Source of the DNA: Botryococcus braunii
Taxonomy: Eukaryota; Chlorophyta; Trebouxiophyceae
Direction: 5' to 3'
DNA length: 17,500 bases
Assembly: GCA_002005505.1 (NCBI GenBank)
Contig: KV908436.1
Coordinates: forward strand, 182,501 to 200,000
The stretch's first letter is position 1. Each line of letters starts with the position of its first letter. Shown here piece by piece: positions 1 through 8,429 of the stretch. The notes beneath the pieces are model-generated. The model saw nothing but the letters and a program-made list of their open reading frames with translations. It had not been told where the DNA came from and did no database searches. The position numbers and the translations under genes are program-made.

Positions 1-123
1 AGAAGATGTCCACAATTCACGCTAGCCAGAATATAGAAAAGCGGGCCACCCGAGGTAGCCAACCAAAGACTAGACACGCAACGGCGTAAACGAAACGGGG
101 AAAGGGGGAAAAATGGGGGAGGG

Positions 124-143
124 GCAGCCACACACGTGGCTGC
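124..143 (-). other. Perfect 8-bp hairpin just downstream of the LINE stop codon
   Basis: GCAGCCAC and GTGGCTGC pair perfectly around the loop ACAC. It lies only 7 bases past the LINE stop on the minus strand. Some LINEs use a 3' UTR stem-loop for template recognition, so this could be such a signal; that role is inferred from position only. Confidence 0.4.
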
Positions 144-150
144 GGCCAAG

Positions 151-485
151 TCACCGCATCCGCCATAAGTCAACACGAGCCTGGATGGCATCCGAGATGA
201 AAGATACAAACGCACGCAAGTCAGCCTGCCAAATGAACTGCCGAAGAGACCGTGAGGGACTAGCAAACAACTGGGGGTAACGGTCCCGCACCGGGGTAAG
301 GGCGGGACAGTGAAAAGCAAAGTGGTGTTCATCACCCACAGCGGAACCACACATATCACATATGCGCTCAAGACGCGGAAGCCACTGCCGGCGGCCCAGA
401 TCAATGGGAAGGCCATGAACACCAAGACGAAACCTGAGAAAGAGCCGAACCTTGGAAACATCATGAGATAGATAAAAGATGAAGA
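151..485 (-). mobile_element. C-terminal fragment of a LINE-like (non-LTR) reverse transcriptase
   Basis: The minus-strand frame, ending at a stop at 151-153, reads through '[20 protein letters not shown]' and then a zinc knuckle of the form C-x2-C-x8-H-x4-C followed by '[15 protein letters not shown]'. This layout (basic helix, HGLP, Gly-Arg, CxxC...HxxxxC, Pro-Ala-Leu) is the C-terminal tail that follows the reverse transcriptase domain in many LINE elements of algae and plants. The open frame continues upstream to 768, but that part does not resemble an RT and crosses a hairpin at 532-594, so I take the element as 5'-truncated near 485. The RT catalytic domain and endonuclease are absent. 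The 3' untranslated part runs off the left edge. The family is known from memory; the truncation point is inferred. Confidence 0.6.
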
Positions 486-531
486 ATGGCAAAGGTCCCA
501 CCTGCTCGAACTGGGTGCAGCACTCAGTTCG

Positions 532-594
532 AGAACGGCACCTTGCGCCATGTGGAGCACACAGTGTGCTCCACATGGCGCAAGTTGCCGTTCT
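532..594. repeat. 31-bp inverted repeat with a single-base centre
   Basis: Positions 532-562 pair with 564-594 around base 563, with one mismatch (near 541/585). The core is GAGCACAC-A-GTGTGCTC. It lies upstream of the truncated LINE tail and explains why an open frame on the minus strand seems to extend across it. It could be a small palindromic element or a DNA-repair scar; I see no target duplication. Confidence 0.85.
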
Positions 595-955
595 ACCCCG
601 AAACTCTTCTCGTACGTATCTCGTGTGCCGCACGGAAAGGGGATCTCCTCCGGAATTGGGTATGACCTTCGAATTACATAAGACGAACCAGGCGGCACCG
701 GCAACGTGGCCCAGTATGGGTTCAACGTTGGTCCATGTGATCAGCAGATATCCTAGCAGGTTTCCCACCCTCTACTCCACCTAACGACAGGGGAAGCTTC
801 GCCACTACGGCTGGCGATCAGGATTACACCATGCATAAATGCCAATAAATACATCGTGGACCAGCACTCCCCTGCAAATTCTCAGTTCGACAGAATACAA
901 GAGCTAGTTTTCAACCATCTCTTGACAATCCTCTTCGCTGCTGCAATCCTTTACG
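595..955. other. Flank between the hairpin and the ferredoxin/MBL gene, presumed promoter and 5' UTR
   Basis: No coding segment, repeat or clear core promoter motif is visible. The in-frame TGA at 923-925 upstream of the ATG at 956 means the coding region cannot extend further 5' without another exon. The promoter assignment is by position only. Confidence 0.3.
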
Positions 956-1969
956 ATGTTTTCGCAGGCGCTCACTGTGTCATCACAAGCCTTGAAGGAT
1001 GCAAAAGGATTTACTGTTCCTAAACACCGGCAATTCAGCGTGAGGCCTATGGCTATGAAGTTTAACGTTGATCCGAAAAACAAGAAAGCCCGACCACAGA
1101 ACGTACCAGGTTCTTTCTACGTGGATCACTCCTGCATAGGTGAGTGACAATCTTGGCGTCTTAATCTTTTTTAAAAATAGTTTGAGCTCATCAGTTATTA
1201 TCCGATGATGTGTGTGGCTGGAACACCTGATGGTGCTCACGTTGAAATCGGGAGTCCTCGATTTCAGTCTTTGTATCGGAATCTTGACTTACATACATAA
1301 TTGAAGAAGCCGTGTTGAGTAGTGGTTTTGCCGCAGATTGTGATATGTGCCGCCGGATGGCTCCCGAAGTGTTTCGCCAGGTCGATGGGCAGTCCGCTGT
1401 TATCGCACAACCTGATACAAAAGACGGCCGTATCCAAGCTCTCCAAGCGATGGTTTCCTGTCCAACGTATGTCTCTTATTCTTGGTCATATACTCGCATT
1501 TTCACAAGACTCAGAAACCTTCGTGGTTCAGGCGTCCAGCTTTTGCGACCACAATGCTTAGGATTTGAAGTGATTTGGAATGTTAGGGCTAGAGGTGGGG
1601 GGGTTTCGGTGGGCTTTTGGGGTTTGATTTCCTCTTATTGTAATGTTTCAGAACGTCAGCGATTTGGAATGTTTCAGAACGTCAGCGAATTTCAAATTTC
1701 CATATGAAAGGATGCCTTTGATTAGGCTGATGGCCTGACCAGTTTCAGAATCTGTACATATAAACCCTCCACCTAACCAGGTTTGGACGGGGTACAACAG
1801 GTTTTCAATCCATACCAAGGAACGGAATCCAAGCGAAATGAAGCTGGCCATAGAGGGGATGCCCATCCCTGTGGAAGGGTGTCCGGGTGTGTATCACACA
1901 GGTATGGCTGGCCTTCCCCTCTGTCAGGTACTGGCTTGGCTTAAGGCTGTCTCAAGAAGGCTTTGAATC

Positions 1970-2057
<88 letters not shown>

Positions 2058-2064
2058 GTCTGTC

Positions 2065-2116
<52 letters not shown>

Positions 2117-5071
2117 GGGGGGGGGGTCTTCATGTCAGTTCAGCGGTCTTTCCAGATTTTCAGAATTGGCTGCTACGTGATGGGCAAGGTCAGGGCCAGT
2201 TTGTCAGTTGCACTGACGCAGCTGGTGATGCCAAACAGGTTTTGCAAGCAAAGAGTCTCTGGCGGGGACGACCTACTTCATTGCGAGGCCCGGGGGCAAC
2301 ATCCTGGTCGACTGTCCTCGCGCCCACCCCGACCTTATCCGCCGCATTAAGGTGCTCATCTGGATCCCCTGTCAAGGCACATGCATATACCCTGTTGAAG
2401 GTACATGCAGATTCTCTGTCAAGGCACCTGCATATTCTGTCTCAAGCCACATGCATACCCCCCCACAAGGCACATGCATATCCTCTGTCAAAGCTCATGC
2501 ACATTCTCTGTCAAGGCACATGCATACCCCCTGTCAAGGTACCTGCAATCCTTTAAAATGGCCCCTGGATTCAGCGTACCCTCATGTAAGGAACATGAAG
2601 GAGATACGCTTCATATTTTATGTTTCATACATTTTAAGAATGCTGCGCCGCCTGTTCCAATCGCCCCTCAGGGGCAACTGTTAATAGAAAACCTGAAAAA
2701 ACTCTACTTGAAAGCTTCCTGAATTGCCCCCTTCAACAAAACGCTCGCCTACAAACGGCTCCTGCCTCCAGCACCAGTCTCACAGGGGCCAGGGCCTATA
2801 GGCCAGGGACATGTCGTCTGAACGACTCCGAAGGTTGCTTGGCAAAATGCAGTTCTAGATAGTTGTCCCAATCGGTGCCTTTGCAGCACGCCGTCGGGGG
2901 TGTGAGCACGTGGTTTTTGCTCAACAGGCCAATTTCTAGAAGGGGTAAGAACTCGGGAGAGTCTTTACCAAAAAAGAAAAATTCTATTTTCTTCTTCTCA
3001 TAATAAGTTTTGAACTTTTTTTTATTATTCTTTCTTGTTTTCTGGCCTAAAACATGCTCTGAAGGTTTCTTGGCAAGTTGCTGTTTCTTTGAAGATGCTG
3101 GTCCTGAATGATTGTTCTGGTGGGTGCCTTTGCAGGAGCTGGGGGGTGTGAAGTACATGTTTCTGACTCATAGGGACGATGTCGGGCTGCACTGGCAGTG
3201 GAAGGAGCACTTTCCGGACCTGCAGCGCGTCATTCACAAGCTGGAGGCAAACGAACATCAGCGCACCACGTGAGCCTGCCCTCCTTGCCCCCACCCCCCC
3301 CCCCACCCTGCACAGGCTTTTAGGGGTCTTTTCTAAAGGGGCGAATGAGTAGTCGGTGTAACTATCAGTATCTCATGTGTTCAATTGTCGGTATTTACTA
3401 TTTTAACTTTGGCCATCTAGGTATTCCTTCTCCCCTCTTGTTTTCAGTTCGCATGTTGTTATATCTCTCAAAACCTCAGGTGCCAATCAAGGTTGGACAC
3501 GTAAGAATTTTAGAGCTCACCTCCTGCAAGTCCAATTCAATTGTACCCTGCGTGATTCAGCACAAATATTTGTGTACAGGATCCAACCCCGCCTCTTTCT
3601 TTCCCGCCTTTTTTGCTGCCCTTTTCTTTGTTTTTTTCTTTGTTTGTTGGTTTTGGTTTTGCTTCCGATGTTGTGCGTGGTTCCAGAGGCTGTCACAGTG
3701 GAACCTTCAGCCAGCAGCTGCTTTACAGCAGGGTTGGTTTTACAATCGCTCGGACAGTGGATCGGCAGATGGGCACTCGTTTGCCCTTGTGGGCTAGGGA
3801 GTTTGGGTGTTTCTGGATAGATTGGTGGGTTTAGGTTCTTTGCTGTCGTGAACACGTGTACCTAGTCCAAGAAAAACAAAAAGAAAGGATTTGTTTTTGA
3901 TCTTGTGGGGGGAATTACCCGAGGACCGAGGTTGGGGGAAGGAAGGAAGGAAACCTCATGTCCAGAACCAGCCAATAAGGGACACAGGGGTGGATGGAAG
4001 GAACGGCATTTGTTTTAATGAATGTGAAGGGGAGGAAGGTATCTTTAATGAATTTCAAGGGGAAGGAAGGTTACTTATAATGCTGATTTCAATTTTAATG
4101 TTTGTTGGGGGTGGCGGGGGTGCGCAGCGAGTGCGAAATTCAGTTGGAAGGGGAGGGGCCGTGGATGTGTGGCCCACCTGGGAGCGACGACGCGCTCATC
4201 CTTTTCACCCCAGGCCACACGGAGGGCTGCATCTCGCTGCTGTTCAGGCCTGCCCAGGCGCTGTTCACAGGCGACCATTTGGCTGCGGACCTTGAAAACC
4301 CCGATCTCGGTTTGGGCATAAGCAGGTACGGCATTGACCTCTCATGGGCCTGTACATTTCAAGATTTTATAATAAAATTTTTTGGGTATGATATGGATCA
4401 GGATTCATTCCAAATTAAAGGACATGGTAATAGTCAAACATGCATCTTTCCATGGGTATGCGGAATCCAGGGCCAGTGAAACATGATTAGTAGCAACATG
4501 ACAGCATATTTCTGGGATTTGTTTATATTGGAATGCGTAATACTTCCCCAAGTTGTTTTGATTGTTTTGAGCAATCCAAACCCCAACAGAATGTACTAGT
4601 TTTGGTTTTGTTAATCGCTGACCAAAACAGTATGACAAATTGTAGAGGTTCAAACACTACTGCATGAGGATGAGGATATCGCTTTTACATTGAGGATGAG
4701 AATATTTCTATTGCGCGAGGATCCAAGATATGTCTCTATTGCACCCTAAAAAGCCCATAAAACTCTAAAAAAACCCCCCCAACCCCCTACAAGACCGACT
4801 AAACCCTAATCGCTAATCCCGTAATCTTCATGGGGTCATTTGCAGGTACTTCAATTTTTACTCGGTCCCAGTGCAGCTGCAGAGTATCCAGAAACTGTTG
4901 GAGTACGACTTCCTGCACGTGCTCCCAGCCCACGGCTGGCGCGTTCACCTGCGAGATGCGTTCGACCGTATGCGCCAGATCAGCGATCTTCTGACCCGAG
5001 AGGGCCATGTCCAACCCGTCTCCGCACAACCGGAGAGGACCATCGTCAACAACGTGTCTCCGCTGAACTAG
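956..5071 (+). CDS. Ferredoxin-domain/metallo-beta-lactamase-fold protein, seven exons, probably plastid-targeted
   Basis: Coding exons are 956-1139, 1337-1466, 1801-1901, 2239-2351, 3136-3269, 4128-4325 and 4846-5071: 1086 nt, 361 residues, TAG stop at 5069-5071. Every junction is GT..AG and phases agree (1, 2, 1, 0, 2, 2). Residues 1-33 are rich in Ser/Lys/Arg and end in 'VRPMAMKF', like an organelle transit peptide. Residues about 52-105 form a single-cluster 4Fe-4S ferredoxin domain: '[16 protein letters not shown]' gives Cys60, 63 and 66, with Cys103 in 'VSCP' as the fourth ligand. An MBL fold follows: 'NILVDCPR', then '[10 protein letters not shown]' (His188, Asp190/191, His195), 'TPGHTEG' (His251), 'TGDH' (Asp270) and 'LPAHG' (His316). 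The same domain order is known in a plant MBL-family protein (Arabidopsis At4g33540 type, from memory), whose substrate I do not know. The first MBL motif is HRDDxxxH rather than HxHxDH, which is normal for that family. A stop at 923-925 supports the start. The last 17 residues come from a minisatellite. Confidence 0.92.
1140..1336 (+). other. Intron 1 of the ferredoxin/MBL gene (phase 1)
   Basis: The donor is GTGAGT at 1140 and the acceptor is TTTTGCCGCAG ending at 1336. The split codon G|AT restores Asp62 inside the iron-sulfur motif CIDC, so the cluster ligands Cys60 and Cys63 sit on different exons. Confidence 0.92.
1467..1800 (+). other. Intron 2 of the ferredoxin/MBL gene (phase 2)
   Basis: The donor is GTATGT and the acceptor is TACAACAG. 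The split codon AC|G gives Thr105 of 'SCPTFSI'. Inside is a short direct repeat, 'GGAATGTTTCAGAACGTCAG', with copies near 1651-1690, and otherwise nothing recognisable. Confidence 0.85.
1902..2238 (+). other. Intron 3 of the ferredoxin/MBL gene (phase 1), filled by a microsatellite
   Basis: The donor is GTATGG and the acceptor is CCAAACAG. The split codon G|GT gives Gly139 in '[10 protein letters not shown]', a well-conserved stretch of the family, which fixes the junction. About 45% of the intron is simple repeat. Confidence 0.88.
1973..2126 (+). repeat. Compound microsatellite (CT)n-(GTCT)n-(TG)n-G10
   Basis: Roughly 80 bases of CT dinucleotides (1973-2053) pass through GTCT tetranucleotides (2054-2070) into TG dinucleotides (to 2115) and a run of ten G (2117-2126). 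It lies wholly within intron 3. The gradual transition suggests slippage growth from one seed. Open frames across it (poly Ser-Leu, Cys-Val, Thr-His) are artefacts. Confidence 0.97.
2366..2550 (+). repeat. Minisatellite of about 8 units of 22-24 bp in intron 4
   Basis: Diverged units resemble CTGTCAAGGCACATGCATAT. Each carries an ATGCAT-like core and a CAAGGCAC or close variant. The array starts 14 bases after the intron 4 donor. It gives Cys/His-rich open frames on the plus strand that I consider spurious. Confidence 0.9.
2827..2924 (+). pseudogene. Decayed duplicate of the intron 4 acceptor and the first codons of exon 5
   Basis: This stretch aligns with 3059-3171. Both have 'GAAGGTT(T/G)CTTGGCAA', then diverged sequence, then the shared GTGCCTTTGCAG acceptor and a GGGGGTGTG core. 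Read from 2887 in phase 0 it gives [12 protein letters not shown], matching [12 protein letters not shown] of the real exon but without the His-Arg-Asp-Asp metal motif. The frame runs into a TAA before any usable partner exon, so splicing here would truncate the protein. It is either an old tandem duplication or a cryptic alternative exon. Confidence 0.6.
3270..4127 (+). other. Intron 5 of the ferredoxin/MBL gene (phase 2)
   Basis: The donor is GTGAGC and the acceptor is GGTGCGCAG. The split codon AC|C gives Thr221, directly followed by '[12 protein letters not shown]'. Contents are a run of 11 C (3294-3304), T/G-rich sequence around 3600-3670 and no exon-like segment. The family alignment leaves no gap here. 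Confidence 0.85.
4326..4845 (+). other. Intron 6 of the ferredoxin/MBL gene (phase 2)
   Basis: The donor is GTACGG and the acceptor is TCATTTGCAG. The split codon AG|G gives Arg287 of '[14 protein letters not shown]'. It is AT-rich in its first half and contains no recognisable element. Confidence 0.9.
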
Positions 5072-5400
5072 AGAGGGCCGCGTTCAACGATGTGTCTCCG
5101 CGTAACTGGAGAGGGACCATCTTTTATCAGTGCGTCTCCGCATAACTGAAGAGGGCTGTCTTTTATCAATGTGTCTCTGCATGACTGAAGAGGGCTGTCT
5201 TTTATCAATGTGTCTCCGCATGACTGAAGAGGGCTGTCTTTTATCAATGTGTCTCCGTATGACTGAAGAGGGCTGTCGTTTATCAATGTGTCTCCGCATA
5301 GCTGGAGAGGGCCATCTTTTATCAATGCGTCTCTGCATCATTGGAGAGGCCCTCTTCAACAATGCGTCTCCGTATGACTGGAGAAGGCCAAACAGGCCAT
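5018..5400 (+). repeat. About 39-bp minisatellite (10 units) starting in the last exon and running through the 3' UTR
   Basis: GTCTCCG or GTCTCTG recurs at 5018, 5056, 5094, 5134, 5173, 5212, 5251, 5290, 5329 and 5366, giving unit lengths of 38, 38, 40, 39, 39, 39, 39, 39 and 37. Middle units are nearly identical; outer units are diverged. The first 1.4 units encode residues 345-361 of the MBL protein, and the TAG lies in unit 2. The antisense open frame of 13-residue repeats (IKDSPLQSCGDTL type) follows from a 39-bp period and is probably not a gene. Confidence 0.95.
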
Positions 5401-5547
5401 GGCCTCTTGAGTCTGTTCGTTGGGCATCCATGGAAGAATGGCATTACCATCATCAGATTTCGAAAGCTATCAAGAGCATGAGATTTATAAGGCTGGACGT
5501 CTAGCCAACTGGGCCTTCCAAATGTCATGGTTTCCCTTCGTTTTTTT

Positions 5548-5561
5548 GGGGGGGGGGGGGG
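5548..5561 (+). repeat. Homopolymer run of 14 G
   Basis: A T7 run is followed directly by G14 in the gene-free region downstream of the MBL gene. Its length may vary between individuals or be misassembled. Confidence 0.9.
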
Positions 5562-5830
5562 AACGCGGGGGCGAGGCAGCGTTTGCACCTTGCTGGCTAT
5601 CTCCCCTGCCCCCTTTCCTTTGCAGCATCGCTGGATAAATTGTGTTTCCAGCCACTTTGCAACGTGATCGGAATTGAATCTTGCGTGAAGTTCACCTCGA
5701 AATTGTCAGTAGCCACTGTAGCGGGACTAGCACGAGCTCGAGTAAGCTGATGTTGTCCCATGGTCTTCGTCACAAATTTGTTCCCGATGGTTTGGGTCAC
5801 AAATGTGCCCTGCAGGCTGTTTATTACAGC

Positions 5831-6090
5831 CTTGTCACTAGCTGCTATTTATCACAGCCTTTATTACAGCTGTTTATTACAGCTGTTTATTACAACCTTG
5901 TCACTAGCTGCTATTTTGGATCAATACAAGTATTGATACCTTCTCCTGGGTTTTCGCCACACGTCAGCCCTGTACAACGCACCTTATCCTAAGCTTGTCA
6001 GTAGCTGCACTAGTGGATTGATGTATGTATTGGTAGTTTCCTCTGGGATTCGCCACAGATCTGGCCTGTGTGACTGCCCTTAGATGAGGA
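5831..6090 (+). repeat. Degenerate tandem duplication, about 97-bp unit with a partial third copy
   Basis: CTTGTCACTAGCTGCTATTT occurs at 5831-5850 and 5897-5916, with a diverged form at 5994. The second and third copies continue in parallel for about 97 bases: GGATCAATAC.. then TTCTCCTGGG..TTCGCCACA against GGATTGATG.. then TTCCTCTGGG.ATTCGCCACA. Several GCTGTTTATTACA repeats lie between. No coding potential is evident. Confidence 0.75.
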
Positions 6091-7250
6091 CGGTGTTTGG
6101 CCTTGTGGAATCATTGTACAAACAACATATTTCCTATTTAAAGACACCACCGGCTGGGGAAGCAGGCCGGAAGGGTTCGGAGATTCTTGAACTACAATTT
6201 TGAGACTGGATATATTTCACTTTTCCCGATAAAATAATTGGTATGTCCCAGAGCGGGACTATATTCTTTGAGGGCAGACATTGCACAGGTTATGATCTGT
6301 AGCATATTCTTTTCCCAAGTGTGTCGCCGATACATGAGGCGTGTTGTAGATGTAATAGCTGTGTCCAACAATGGATGTGTGGGTTTCCACACACAACATG
6401 TACAGACGGGGAGTTGCGAGACGTTAGATTGAAACGCATAGGCCTAGGCATTGCAGCGACGGCTGAGACTGTGGTTCTTGATGTGAGATATCGCGCGTGC
6501 CCAAAGTGGGGGAATTTACCTTGAACAAGACATTTTGAGATCGTGCTTGAGCGACTTGGGTCCAGTTCTAGTACCTGGTCCGTGACCTGGTGACCTTTAG
6601 CTTGCAAATGCCCAAGCCTTTGAACTTATAGAATTCTTTGTTGTTCAACGGGGTCTAATCATGATGTGCTTCCGATGCAAGGGTTTTATCACCCGCTAGC
6701 GCTTTTCGGCGTGTATCAGCTGCCAGACGTGTGTCTGTCTTTCGGGTGCATTGTGCAAACGATTTGCGATAACTCGAGTGTTTAAAACAAAGAGTGTAGC
6801 CTATCTTAACCGCACACCGTAAATCCGGCATGCGATTACGCGGAATCTTGGAGCCACAGACAAAAGTTGATAGTGTAAAACTCCTTGGAATGTGGCCAAA
6901 CAGGGCACGGTGTGAGCAATACGAACAGTGTTTGTCGGGGCCATTTAAAGCACCCTTCCCCTCTTCGATCCATTGTGTCATTTAGGGTGATACCGTCCTT
7001 TGCAGGCTTGGATTCAAATGCCACTGCAAGTGGGGCGGCCAAAAAAGCCACATTGAGCAACTTAAATCCTCCGGAGAATGCTAAGTGGGTAAAGGGGTTC
7101 ATTGTGCAACGTCAATCCTTCCAGAATGGGTCAAAAGAGGATGTTTGAAGAAAAAAGGAAGAATTGCAAAGAAAGGAGAAAGAAGCTCTCCGTGGGATAG
7201 GGTGCCTTATGCTTATAAGGATATATCCCTTTTCGTAAAACCTGTACATC
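6091..7250. other. Gene-free stretch with no supported gene
   Basis: Open frames of 60-108 codons occur on both strands but overlap each other, and I recognise no domain. The only splice-like segment is 7006-7088 (+): a TCCTTTGCAG acceptor, an open frame reading 'LDSNATASGAAKKATLSNLN' and a GTAAAG donor. It has no partner exon that I can find. Confidence 0.35.
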
Positions 7251-7257
7251 ATGTATA

Positions 7258-7769
7258 TCATAATAGCACTTTTCGAAACTGTTTGAGGGACGGTCTGGGA
7301 GTAGGCGGCGGGACACTGTTATAGTGGCAAAGGAAGAGAGAGAGAGATGAGACACCAGTCAGGTTAGAGCATTCAGCGGAATCTGTTACAAGCCGGTCAG
7401 CACCGGGACTTCCTTCGACGCCAAGACGCGTGCCACTTTCCAGAACCTTCATTTCAGGACCCGGCAGCTTCCTGCCCAAAATCCTACACAATTCAGGACC
7501 TGGCAGCTTCCTGCCGTTACAACTGTGATCCCAGGCATTTTGGACGTAAGTGGGCAGCCCATGCATGGTGTTGACAGAGTACAAGAAGTTATTAATATAA
7601 TAGGTAAGCAGTATGTAGAGGTGTACGAGATTTTGGATACCGGCGTTTAAATTGTGCATAGCCTGGGCGATCACAGAAGCGTCCCAGAAACTTTGCTGCA
7701 GGATGTTAGGAATGTAGAGAAAGCGAGTTCCCATTGATGGCTTGCTTTGCACTGGCAACACAAATATAC
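7258..7769 (-). CDS. Weak candidate exon of an unidentified minus-strand gene
   Basis: On the minus strand the acceptor TTACGTTTGCAG matches the style of the confirmed MBL introns. It opens a frame at 7769 that reads IFVLPVQSKPSMGTRFLYIP and continues through 'AQAMHNLNAGIQNLVHLYI' to a stop at 7258. The first 90 or so residues are hydrophobic-helical and protein-like. The later part contains a duplicated motif 'GRKLPGPE' and looks less so, so the true exon may end near 7500. I do not recognise the family, and no upstream exon joins it convincingly. Confidence 0.25.
7452..7515. repeat. Two copies of a 25-bp repeat containing a small hairpin
   Basis: TTTCAGGACCCGGCAGCTTC and ATTCAGGACCTGGCAGCTTC, each followed by CTGCC, occur at 7452-7476 and 7491-7515. 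Each carries GGCAG-CTTC-CTGCC, a 5-bp stem with a 4-base loop. Confidence 0.85.
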
Positions 7770-8020
7770 CTGCAAACGTAATTTAGAATAAAGAGTGAAG
7801 CCTATCCTACCTTCAAACGTTCTTTGTAAAGAACTACAAGTGTTAAGCCATTCATTTTGACGTCCCTGTGCGAGACGGAACCCTCTCCTCTACCCCCATC
7901 CTCTCACTCCCTCTCTCCTCTCCGCCCCCCCCCCCTTTTTCTGGCTCGCTCGCACGCTCTCGTAGGTCGTGTGCGGGTGCGTATGCATGTGCACGCGCGC
8001 GCGTGTGTTGTTGTTGGTGT

Positions 8021-8023
<3 letters not shown>

Positions 8024-8110
<87 letters not shown>
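8024..8110 (+). repeat. (TG)n microsatellite, about 43 repeats
   Basis: The TG dinucleotide tract is almost uninterrupted and is preceded by GCACGCGCGCGCG and TTG repeats. Alternating purine-pyrimidine runs of this kind can adopt Z-DNA. All Cys-Val and Thr-His open frames here are artefacts. Confidence 0.98.
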
Positions 8111-8163
8111 GAGATCAGGAGGGATCGATAGCATGCAGCAATATTAAGGGAATGTGAACACGC

Positions 8164-8178
8164 ATGTGTGTGCCTCTG

Positions 8179-8210
<32 letters not shown>

Positions 8211-8223
8211 CGTGTGTGTGTGC

Positions 8224-8263
<40 letters not shown>

Positions 8264-8264
8264 T

Positions 8265-8342
<78 letters not shown>

Positions 8343-8361
8343 CGTGCGCACGCGCGCGCGC
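8164..8361 (+). repeat. Interrupted (TG)n microsatellite ending in CG-rich alternating sequence
   Basis: This second TG tract, with CG, TT and TGG interruptions, ends in GTGCGTGCGTGCGCACGCGC. It is separated from the first tract by 53 bases of unique sequence. The pair may be one old tract split by mutation or insertion. Confidence 0.97.
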
Positions 8362-8429
8362 CTGCAGGCATACGTGCCAATCAGCAACTCCAGCGTGGCA
8401 ATGTGCGTGAGCCTGGGCGTAGCCTGGCA

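Larger units (their letters stand above)
2352..3135 (+). other. Intron 4 of the ferredoxin/MBL gene (phase 0)
   Basis: The donor GTGCTC follows 'LIRRIK' (Lys176) and is weak compared with the GTGAGT/GTATGT donors of the other introns. The acceptor is GCCTTTGCAG, leading into '[12 protein letters not shown]'. The protein comparison leaves no residues missing, so the donor is well placed despite its poor consensus. The intron contains a minisatellite and a decayed duplicate of its own 3' end. Confidence 0.85.

Noticed and set aside
151..768. A single 205-codon gene on the minus strand
   Set aside because: Only the C-terminal half resembles a LINE tail. The N-terminal half crosses the 532-594 hairpin and looks like unrelated upstream sequence.
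1887..2556. Open frames of Ser-Leu, Arg-Glu and Cys-Val repeats
   Set aside because: They translate the intron 3 microsatellite and intron 4 minisatellite and conflict with the MBL exon frame.
5068..5504. 13-residue-repeat open frames on both strands
   Set aside because: The 39-bp period keeps frames open without coding pressure, and the array lies mostly past the MBL stop codon.
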